Shown piece by piece: positions 1 to 5,100 of a stretch of 5,100 nt of DNA. Position numbers and translations under genes: made by a program. The DNA lies in the NCBI GenBank assembly GCA_038247995.1, contig JBBRUG010000389.1, positions 1 to 5,100 on the forward strand. The letters are read 5' to 3'. The notes below the pieces were generated by a model. The model was not told where the DNA came from, made no database searches, and saw nothing but the letters and a program-made list of their open reading frames with translations. Source of the stretch: JBBRUG01 sp038247995 (GTDB lineage: Bacteria > Chloroflexota > Chloroflexia > Chloroflexales > Chloroflexaceae). Each line of letters begins with the position of its first letter. Within the stretch, counting starts at the first letter, position 1.

Positions 1-20
1 AGCGAAAAGCGAAAAGCGAA
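1..20. repeat. 7-bp tandem repeat (AGCGAAA, about 2.9 copies)
   Basis: Positions 1-7 and 8-14 both read AGCGAAA, and 15-20 read AGCGAA, so this is a short heptamer tandem array cut by the left window edge. It starts 12 bp beyond the stop codon of the ATPase gene, so it is intergenic. Its full length is unknown. No terminator hairpin is visible in the 31 bases past the ATPase stop. Confidence 0.7.
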
Positions 21-31
21 CTGTAAACTGG

Positions 32-2812
32 TCAGGCTAAGCGGCGGCGGACTAGTTTACGCAGTTCCATGAGCCAGAGTACGCTGCTGGCCACAGCGAT
101 GCAAAGCAGCCAGTCGTTCAGGGCAAGCGGGACGGTGCCAAAGGCTTGTTGGAGTAACGGAACATAGACAACCAGGATCTGGAGCAGAAATGAGACGGTG
201 ATGGCGACCCAGAGCCAGGGGTTGTGGAACAGGCCGCTGAAGGCGCTGCGGGTTTCCGAGCGGGCATTAAAGACGTGGAAGAGTTGGAAGCAGACGAGGG
301 TAGTAAAGGCGATTGTCTGGGCATAGGGCAGGGTGCCGTCGCCAGCGATCAGGCCGCCGGGCAGGCTGGCATCCATCACGGCAAGGGTGCCGGTGCCCAT
401 GATCGCCCCAACAAAGACGATATCGAGCCACATGCGCCGGGTGATCACGCGGGTCTGCGGATCGCGTGGGGGGCGGGTCATAACATCCGGATCAACCGGC
501 TCAATGCCGAGCGCAAGGGCCGGACCGGCGTCGGTGAGCAGGTTGATCCAGAGGATTTGCACGGCGAGCAGCGGCACGACAATCACGGCGTCGGTGTTTT
601 CCTGTAGCCCGATCACCCCCGCCAGCACGACGCCAAAGAACATGGTAAACACTTCGCCAATGTTCGAGGCGAGCAGGTAGCGCAGGAACTTCTGGATGTT
701 CGCGAAGATCCCGCGGCCTTCTTCAACTGCGGCGACGATCGAGGCAAAGTTATCGTCGGTGAGGATCATGTCGGCGGCGCCCTTGCTCACATCGGTGCCG
801 GTGATGCCCATTGCCACGCCGATGTCGGCAGCTTTGAGCGCCGGGGCATCGTTCACGCCGTCGCCGGTCATGGCGGTAATGGCGTGGTTAGCCTTGAGCG
901 CCTGGACAATCCGCAGTTTGTGCTCGGGGGCGACCCGCGCATACACCGAAACATCACGGACAAGTTCGCGCAACTGCTCGGCGCTGGTTTGTTCGAGTTC
1001 CGCGCCGGTGATGCTGCGGGCACCATTTGAGATCATGCCGAGTTCGGTGGCGATGGCGATAGCTGTGGCCGGATGGTCGCCGGTGATCATAATCGAGCGG
1101 ATGCCGGCATTTTGAGCGGCGGCGACAGCCTGCTGCGCTTCGTCGCGGGGTGGGTCGATCATGCCCAGCACGCCGAGGAAGATCAGATCGGACTCCTGGT
1201 CGGGGCCGAGTTCACCATTCAGTACATCGTTGGCAAGTAAGCGATAGGCCACACCGAGCGTGCGCAGGGCTTCATTGGCCAGGGTTTCGACGTTGGCGAG
1301 AATCGTCTTGCGATCAGCGTCGGTGAGCGGTTGCACTCCAGATCCAACCCGCTGGTGAGTGCAATTGGCCAGCAGCACATCGGGGGCACCCTTGGCAAAA
1401 AGAACCAAACGGTCGCCGCGCTCGGCATCGGTGTGCGCGGTGCTCATGAGCTTACGCTCGGAGGTGAAGGGGGCTTCGCCGATGCGCGGGAAGCGTTCGG
1501 CCAGTTGCGCTTCAGGCAGCCCGGCTTTGCGCGCTGCAACATGCAGGGCGCCTTCGGTAGGGTCGCCCTGGATCTGCCAGCGCCCATCGTCGTCCTGAAC
1601 CAGAGCGGCATTATTGGCCAGATCGGCGGCGCGCAAGGCGCGTTCAACCTCGGTGCGCAGTTCAGGATCGTTGAGCGGCGCGTCGTTTTGGATGAGTTCG
1701 CCTTCGGGCGTATAGCCGACGCCGGAGAGATCGACCCGCCCGCTAGCCGTGATCACGGTCTGCACCGTCATCTCGTTTTTGGTGAGCGTGCCGGTTTTGT
1801 CGGAGCAGATTACCGTGGTTGAGCCAAGGGTTTCCACGGCGGCGAGGCGGCGCACGATCACATTGCGGCGGGCCATGCGCTGCATGCCGAGCGAGAGCAC
1901 AATGGTGGTGATTGCCGTGAGGCCTTCGGGCACGGCGGCGACGGCGAGTGAAACACCGAGCAGCAGCACATCGACCAGGTCGCGCAGGGCGCTAATCTCG
2001 CTGAGCAGCAAGATCGCGCCACTCATGACCAGGGCGATGACAATCACCCCAATTCCGAGGGCGCGCCCGACGCCGGCGAGTTCGTTCTGGAGCGGTGTCG
2101 GATCGTCGGGAGTAGACTGGAGCGTATCGGCGATGCCGCCGAGCACAGTTTGTGCGCCGGTTGCGGTTACCAGCACGCGGCCACGCCCAGTGGTAACGGC
2201 AGTACCGCTGAAAACCATACTGCGCCGATCGCCGAGGGCGGCGTCGGCTGGCACAGGGTCGCTGCTTTTGCTCACCGGCGAACTCTCACCGGTGAGCGTA
2301 GCCTCGGCCACGCGCAAGGCAATGGCCTCGACGACACGGCCATCGGCGGGGAGGGTATCGCCCTCTTCGAGCAATAAAAGATCGCCGGGCACCAATTCGG
2401 CGGTTAGCAGTTGCTGGGTTTGCCCATCGCGGCGTACGCGGGCGAATGGTGCCGTCATGGCTGCTAGTGCGGCAACGGCTTCTTCAGCGCGCTGTTCTTG
2501 CACGAAACCAAGCACACCATTCAGCAACACAATCGCCAGAATAGTGAGCGCTTCAAAAGGGATCGGTTCATCGCCCTCGATCAACCAGGCGCTGAACGAG
2601 ACGAGCGTCGCAATGAGCAGCAAGATGGTCAGGGGGTCACGAAACTGATTGAGGAAGCGCAGCCAGGCCGGCGCAGGTGCGACTGTAGGTAGTTCGTTGC
2701 GCCCATAGCGCTCAAGACGCGTACGTGCTTCGGCGCTGCTCAAGCCATCAACATCGTTGGCAGCCAGTTGAGTGCGCAAGTCGGCAATAGATTGGTTGTG
2801 CGGAGAAGGCAT
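32..2812 (-). CDS. P-type cation-transporting ATPase, SERCA/PMCA-like (P2 type), probably Ca2+
   Basis: This 926-residue membrane pump couples ATP hydrolysis to cation export from the cytoplasm; Ca2+ is the most likely substrate. The N-terminal cation-ATPase domain is at about 8-45. Ten membrane segments are visible: M1/M2 about 60-104, M3/M4 about 251-304, M5/M6 about 710-770 and M7-M10 about 794-917. The actuator loop has TGES (174-177). The phosphorylation motif DKTGTLT puts the phospho-aspartate at D338. The nucleotide domain has GDPTEGAL (416-423) and KGAPD (474-478); the hinge has TGDGVND (649-655). Residues matching SERCA Ca2+ ligands are E296 (in PEGL), N717 and E720 in M5, and N757, T760 and D761 in M6. 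The M8 glutamate (SERCA E908) appears to be Q843. All catalytic motifs are intact and length is normal for the family. The ATG at 2812 directly precedes the N-terminal domain, but no clear Shine-Dalgarno is present. The gene lies 79 bp downstream of the anti-sigma gene in the same direction. Family is certain; Ca2+ specificity is inferred (a PacL-like cyanobacterial-type pump is the closest description). Confidence 0.95.
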   Translation of the reverse strand: MPSPHNQSIADLRTQLAANDVDGLSSAEARTRLERYGRNELPTVAPAPAWLRFLNQFRDPLTILLLIATLVSFSAWLIEGDEPIPFEALTILAIVLLNGVLGFVQEQRAEEAVAALAAMTAPFARVRRDGQTQQLLTAELVPGDLLLLEEGDTLPADGRVVEAIALRVAEATLTGESSPVSKSSDPVPADAALGDRRSMVFSGTAVTTGRGRVLVTATGAQTVLGGIADTLQSTPDDPTPLQNELAGVGRALGIGVIVIALVMSGAILLLSEISALRDLVDVLLLGVSLAVAAVPEGLTAITTIVLSLGMQRMARRNVIVRRLAAVETLGSTTVICSDKTGTLTKNEMTVQTVITASGRVDLSGVGYTPEGELIQNDAPLNDPELRTEVERALRAADLANNAALVQDDDGRWQIQGDPTEGALHVAARKAGLPEAQLAERFPRIGEAPFTSERKLMSTAHTDAERGDRLVLFAKGAPDVLLANCTHQRVGSGVQPLTDADRKTILANVETLANEALRTLGVAYRLLANDVLNGELGPDQESDLIFLGVLGMIDPPRDEAQQAVAAAQNAGIRSIMITGDHPATAIAIATELGMISNGARSITGAELEQTSAEQLRELVRDVSVYARVAPEHKLRIVQALKANHAITAMTGDGVNDAPALKAADIGVAMGITGTDVSKGAADMILTDDNFASIVAAVEEGRGIFANIQKFLRYLLASNIGEVFTMFFGVVLAGVIGLQENTDAVIVVPLLAVQILWINLLTDAGPALALGIEPVDPDVMTRPPRDPQTRVITRRMWLDIVFVGAIMGTGTLAVMDASLPGGLIAGDGTLPYAQTIAFTTLVCFQLFHVFNARSETRSAFSGLFHNPWLWVAITVSFLLQILVVYVPLLQQAFGTVPLALNDWLLCIAVASSVLWLMELRKLVRRRLA

Positions 2813-2830
2813 AAAAATACAGCAAGATCC

Positions 2831-2887
2831 ATTGCGTATTGCGTGTTGCTATGCCTTCGGCTACAGGCGCAATACGCAGTACGCAAT
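2831..2887. repeat. Palindrome built from the heptamer ATTGCGT / ACGCAAT
   Basis: The left arm (2831-2849) starts with two exact ATTGCGT copies (2831-2837, 2838-2844) and a degenerate third. The right arm (2869-2887) carries the complementary units ACGCAAT, ACGCAGT and GCAAT. The two 19-nt arms match at 17 positions; the other two are G:T pairs on the plus strand and would be C:A mismatches in the minus-strand transcript. The 19-nt loop holds a small GCC-TTC-GGC stem. It fills most of the gap between the anti-sigma stop (2892) and the ATPase start (2812). It has no immediate U-tract: minus-strand T5 comes only 13 nt later, against the ATPase ATG. An intergenic repeat is therefore likelier than an intrinsic terminator, although it could attenuate read-through or protect the mRNA end. 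Confidence 0.8.
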
Positions 2888-2891
2888 ATGG

Positions 2892-3671
2892 TTACCGTTG
2901 CATGCGCCCGTAGAGGAACGTGCCGGCGGCAGCGATAAGCAGCACCACGCCGAGGGCAAGCGTAAGGGTGGGCGGCAGACCAGGCGCCAGTGTAGGCGCC
3001 GCTTTGGTCGCCTGCTCATCGGGAGGCGCATAAGCTTCTGCCGTTGTAGCACTATCTATGCCAGGTTCAGCCGCCGGAGCGGGCACGGCCTCCATGGCCG
3101 CCGTTCCGCCGCCACTCGGCAGCGGCGCCTGAGCAGCCGCATCGTCTTGGACGGCGCTATCTTCGGCGGTGCTCATCGACGCCTCGGGAACTGCTGCCGT
3201 TTCCTGGAGGCGCATAGCTTCGGCGGGAGCCATGGTTGCCGCGGGAACGGCTTCGACACTTAGATCGCCGGCCTCGCCTTGGGCTTGCATCGGTGCGGGA
3301 ACGCTTTCAAACGCTACAGGCGCCATGTTGGGCGCAGCAAGCAGTTGCACACTGGCGAGTAAAACAAGCGCCATGCCGGCCAATCCGCTGCTAAATTGGA
3401 GTACCCAGGCGAACGGGAAGAAGCGCGCGCGGCGCGGCGCCGTTGCCGGGTCGAGGGTGAATGAGCGCGGCAAGCGCACCGGTTCAAGATCACGCAGCAG
3501 TTCAGTGGTCGTGCGCAATTCGGCTAGTTCGGCGCGCAAAAGTGGTTCAGCGCGCAGGCGCTCTTCCAGGCCCACGCGCTCGGCGACACTGAGTTGATTG
3601 TCGATATACGCCGATAAAAGCTCAAGATCGGCATCAGTCGGCGTATTCGGTTGAGGCTGTAAAGTATTCAT
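2892..3671 (-). CDS. Membrane-bound anti-sigma factor (zinc-ligand-free zf-HC2/ASD-like)
   Basis: This 259-residue protein probably holds the adjacent ECF sigma factor inactive at the membrane. Residues about 15-60 resemble the anti-sigma domain of zf-HC2 proteins (LSAYIDNQLS followed by a helix ending RAELAEL). The usual H-x3-C-x2-C zinc ligands are missing: by alignment they are R38, E42 and L45, and the protein has no cysteine at all. A first hydrophobic segment spans about 86-112. A long, low-complexity stretch rich in Ala, Pro, Glu and Met follows (about 113-230). A second hydrophobic segment spans about 233-254, ending in a short basic tail (GRMQR). Two segments would put both ends in the cytoplasm and the Ala/Pro-rich loop outside. 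The ATG at 3671 fits the domain start, with no clear Shine-Dalgarno. The gene follows the sigma gene after 89 bp. The role rests on gene order and the N-terminal domain; the outer loop resembles nothing I recognise. Confidence 0.8.
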   Translation of the reverse strand: MNTLQPQPNTPTDADLELLSAYIDNQLSVAERVGLEERLRAEPLLRAELAELRTTTELLRDLEPVRLPRSFTLDPATAPRRARFFPFAWVLQFSSGLAGMALVLLASVQLLAAPNMAPVAFESVPAPMQAQGEAGDLSVEAVPAATMAPAEAMRLQETAAVPEASMSTAEDSAVQDDAAAQAPLPSGGGTAAMEAVPAPAAEPGIDSATTAEAYAPPDEQATKAAPTLAPGLPPTLTLALGVVLLIAAAGTFLYGRMQR

Positions 3672-3760
3672 GCATTCGGACGGCCGCTACACCGAAACGA
3701 GCGAGGGGCCGAATTGATCTACGTACCGACGGTGGGCCGCCGATGTGTGCCATCTGTCAG

Positions 3761-4363
3761 CTACACATCATCATGACGGAATTTTGACGGCAGCAGTTCC
3801 CCGGCGCGTAAAATATCGCGCAGCCGGGCACGGCCACGGCTTAAACGCGATTTTACCGTGCCGAGATTGGTGTTGGTTACTTCGGCGATCTCTTCGTAGG
3901 CGAGGCCCTGCACGTCGCTGAGGATCACCACGACGCGCTGATCTTCGGGTAGTTGGGCAATGCCGGCAGTAATTGCGGCACTCAACTCCTGGCGTTGGGC
4001 AGCAGCGTCGGGCGATTCGGCCGGGTCGGGCAGATCGAAGCCGCCGCCGTTTTCGTCCTCGTCGCCGAAGGTGGCATTGAGTGAGACAGCCGGACGGCGC
4101 TTGCGCGCCCGCAGCGCGTCGTAGCAGGCATTCGTCGCGATCCGCAAAATCCAGGCCCGAAAGATGCCGCCGCGAAAACGATTCAGGTTCTTATAAGCTG
4201 AGATGAAAGTGTCCTGCGCCACATCGGCAGCAGCGTCGGGGTCGCCGAGCATGCGCAAGCAGAGGGTATAAACACGCCCTTCATAGAGCCGAACAAGCTG
4301 ATTAAACGCTTCAACGTCTCCACGTTGGCCGGCTTCAACGAGGCGCTGATCTTCATTCGACAT
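3761..4363 (-). CDS. ECF-family RNA polymerase sigma factor (RpoE/SigW-like)
   Basis: This 200-residue protein directs RNA polymerase to a stress or envelope regulon. Region 2 spans about 17-90, including the polymerase-binding and -10-recognition helices (DPDAAADVAQDTFISAYKNL at 41-60, then the FRAWILRIATNACYDALR segment). An acidic, Gly-rich linker (about 98-122) separates it from region 4 (about 127-186). Region 4 begins LPEDQRVVV and contains the helix-turn-helix YEEIAEVTNTNLGTVKSRLSRGR (about 156-178), which would read the -35 element. There is no region 1 or 3, as expected for ECF sigmas, and the length is typical. The ATG at 4363 places region 2 at the usual distance from the N-terminus; no strong Shine-Dalgarno precedes it. 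The next gene on the same strand encodes a membrane anti-sigma factor, the standard ECF arrangement. The regulon cannot be read from this window. Confidence 0.95.
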   Translation of the reverse strand: MSNEDQRLVEAGQRGDVEAFNQLVRLYEGRVYTLCLRMLGDPDAAADVAQDTFISAYKNLNRFRGGIFRAWILRIATNACYDALRARKRRPAVSLNATFGDEDENGGGFDLPDPAESPDAAAQRQELSAAITAGIAQLPEDQRVVVILSDVQGLAYEEIAEVTNTNLGTVKSRLSRGRARLRDILRAGELLPSKFRHDDV

Positions 4364-4409
4364 ATACGGACAGCCTATAACAAGCGGAGGCGGGCACTGT
4401 GCGCGGCGA

Positions 4410-4438
4410 ATTATAGCAGAGTTCGGTTGAGCAGTGAG
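4410..4438 (-). promoter_or_regulatory. Extended -10 promoter for the sigma/anti-sigma operon
   Basis: On the minus strand, 4418 down to 4410 reads TGCTATAAT: a perfect -10 hexamer with the TGn extension. A weak -35 candidate, CTCACT (3 of 6 to TTGACA), lies at 4438-4433 with a 17-bp spacer. The predicted start near 4404 gives a leader of about 40 nt before the sigma ATG at 4363. The pattern suits a housekeeping sigma rather than an ECF sigma, which hints at basal transcription with activity controlled by the anti-sigma protein. This is a motif match only. It lies within the 184-bp divergent region 4364-4547, which otherwise shows no RNA gene or credible ORF. Confidence 0.55.
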
Positions 4439-4535
4439 GAGGGGGACGGAGGTGAGGGCGTTCGGCGGCCGTGCACCGACTTTGCTGCTGCCCTGCCCCG
4501 CAGGCCCGATGAATGCGTGACGGCGGTGGATGGCG

Positions 4536-4541
4536 TATACT
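4536..4541 (+). promoter_or_regulatory. Candidate -10 box for tsaD (leaderless transcription)
   Basis: TATACT matches the -10 consensus at 5 of 6 positions and ends only 6 nt before the tsaD ATG at 4548. A transcription start at the normal distance would fall on or next to the A of the start codon, giving a leaderless mRNA. This fits the lack of any Shine-Dalgarno sequence between 4533 and 4547. No good -35 box is seen at 17 bp; GTGACG at 4517-4522 is too close (13 bp). The call is weak and depends on position. Confidence 0.35.
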
Positions 4542-4547
4542 TAGGCT

Positions 4548-5100
4548 ATGAAGATCCCTGAACTCACTGAAACCTTCACAATCCTGGCCCTGGAGACTTC
4601 GTGTGATGAGACGGCGGCAGCGGTCGTGCGCGGCGGGCGCACCGTGCTGGCGAATATTGTCGCCTCACAGATGGACATGCACCAGCGCTACGGCGGCATT
4701 GTGCCCGAAGTCGCTTCACGCCAGCATATTTTGGCCCTCGCCCCGGTGATCGAAGAAGCACTGGCCGTACTTCCCGGTGGCTGGGAAGACGTCGATGCGA
4801 TTGCCGCCACCCACGGCCCCGGACTGAGCGGCGCCCTGCTCACCGGGCTCAATGCGGCCAAGGCGATCGCATGGCAGCGCGACCTGCCCTTTGTGGGCGT
4901 TAACCATCTGGAAGCCCATATTTATGCGAATTGGCTCGTACCAGAAGGACAAGAGGACAAGGGAACAAGGGGACAAGAGAAGCCAGCAATCTTGAGCAGT
5001 GTTGCCCCCACCCCCCCCGAACCCCCAACCCCCCCCGTAACCGGGGGTAACCGGGGAGGCCCCGGGGGACGAGGGGGGGCCACCAGGGGGGGGGGTTGTG
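4548..5100 (+). CDS. tsaD: TsaD, tRNA N6-adenosine threonylcarbamoyltransferase, N-terminal part; abnormal after about residue 133
   Basis: TsaD transfers the threonylcarbamoyl group from TC-AMP to A37 of ANN-reading tRNAs (t6A), working in the cytoplasm with TsaB and TsaE. The first 133 residues are clearly TsaD: ILALETSCDET (12-22) begins the ASKHA fold, GGIVPEVASRQH is at 49-60, HGPGLSGALLTG at 89-100, and NHLEAH (119-124) gives the metal-binding His pair H120 and H124. The ATG at 4548 is the first in-frame start after the in-frame TAG at 4542; two earlier in-frame ATGs (4509, 4530) reach stops within five codons. From about 4943 the frame stays open to the window end (184 codons) but encodes repeat-derived Gln/Lys/Gly-rich, then Pro-rich, then Gly/Arg-rich sequence. 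The SGGHT motif normally found shortly after this point does not appear in frame. The gene runs off the right edge without a stop, so whether it is intact with an insert, disrupted, or mis-sequenced cannot be decided here. Confidence 0.9.
   Translation, partial: MKIPELTETFTILALETSCDETAAAVVRGGRTVLANIVASQMDMHQRYGGIVPEVASRQHILALAPVIEEALAVLPGGWEDVDAIAATHGPGLSGALLTGLNAAKAIAWQRDLPFVGVNHLEAHIYANWLVPEGQEDKGTRGQEKPAILSSVAPTPPEPPTPPVTGGNRGGPGGRGGATRGGGC
4947..4978 (+). repeat. 8-bp tandem repeat (GGACAAGR, four copies) inside tsaD
   Basis: Four consecutive octamers are GGACAAGA, GGACAAGG, GAACAAGG and GGACAAGA, with exact 8-bp spacing. They begin where recognisable TsaD sequence ends, just after codons for NWLVPE. 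The 32-bp array is not a multiple of three, so whole-array gain or loss would shift the frame. It encodes Gly/Gln/Glu/Asp/Lys residues in the current frame. It looks like intergenic short-repeat DNA rather than coding sequence. Confidence 0.8.
5004..5095. repeat. C-run / G-run low-complexity block with a 10-bp tandem repeat
   Basis: Positions 5004-5036 are dominated by C runs on the plus strand, and 5043-5095 by G runs, including ten consecutive G at 5086-5095. A perfect 10-bp direct repeat GTAACCGGGG sits at the switch (5037-5046 and 5047-5056). The C-rich and G-rich halves could pair as a long imperfect hairpin; GGCCCC at 5058-5063 and GGGGCC at 5076-5081 form a smaller one. The G runs could also form a quadruplex. 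The block lies within the open tsaD frame but resembles no TsaD sequence. Poor base calling near a contig end is a real alternative. Confidence 0.65.

Noticed and set aside
1749..2648. Plus-strand open frame of 299 codons opposite the ATPase gene
   Set aside because: It lies wholly antisense to well-conserved ATPase sequence, its Ser/Thr/Arg-rich product resembles no family, and GC-rich codon bias on the opposite strand explains the lack of stops.
2813..2891. Intrinsic terminator between the anti-sigma and ATPase genes
   Set aside because: The stem is made of heptamer repeats, has C:A mismatches in the transcribed strand, and is not followed directly by a U-tract; called a repeat instead.
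2772..3263. Plus-strand open frame of 163 codons covering the ATPase start and the anti-sigma C-terminal half
   Set aside because: It spans two genes and the palindrome, and its Arg/Gly-rich product is typical of antisense reading of Ala/Pro-rich coding DNA.
3674..3714. Short inverted repeat (ATTCGG / CCGAAT) in the 89-bp gap between sigma and anti-sigma genes
   Set aside because: Only six base pairs around a 29-nt loop, with no T-tract; too weak to call a terminator or regulatory stem. Nothing else is visible in that gap.
4325..4561. Plus-strand open frame of 78 codons across the sigma start and the divergent region
   Set aside because: It overlaps the sigma coding region, both promoter candidates and the tsaD start. 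It has no domain and no ribosome binding site.
4716..4976. Minus-strand open frame of 86 codons within tsaD
   Set aside because: It is antisense to the conserved TsaD motifs, including HxxxH, and its product is not recognisable.

Overview
This window looks like chromosomal DNA from a GC-rich bacterium. The best guess is a filamentous member of the Chloroflexota (Chloroflexus/Roseiflexus-like). That guess rests on gene style, weak Shine-Dalgarno signals and short heptamer repeats between genes, so it is tentative. No rRNA, tRNA, CRISPR array, transposase or phage gene is visible.

Layout: three genes lie on the minus strand and read right to left. First comes an ECF-type RNA polymerase sigma factor (4363 to 3761). 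Next is a membrane-bound anti-sigma factor (3671 to 2892). Last is a large SERCA/PMCA-like P-type cation (probably Ca2+) ATPase (2812 to 32). A 184-bp divergent region (4364-4547) separates these from a plus-strand gene starting at 4548. That gene encodes the N-terminal third of TsaD (t6A37 tRNA modification) and runs off the right edge.

How the genes work together: the sigma and anti-sigma genes form a typical cell-surface-sensing pair. A near-perfect extended -10 promoter lies about 40 bases upstream of the sigma gene. The ATPase lies 79 bp further downstream in the same direction, separated by a palindrome built from a 7-bp repeat. It may be co-transcribed, or it may simply be a neighbour. 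The tsaD gene is unrelated housekeeping and may be transcribed as a leaderless mRNA.

The most unusual stretch is the right end. TsaD looks normal through the metal-binding HxxxH motif. It then turns into an 8-bp tandem repeat (GGACAAGR), followed by about 90 bp of C-runs and G-runs with no recognisable TsaD sequence. This could be an invasion of tsaD by intergenic-type repeats, a linker insertion, or a base-calling or assembly error near a contig end. I do not see a convincing new multi-gene system. The points worth a second look are the tsaD disruption, the zinc-ligand-free anti-sigma factor with two membrane segments, the heptamer palindrome, and the possible stress-sigma/Ca2+-pump link.
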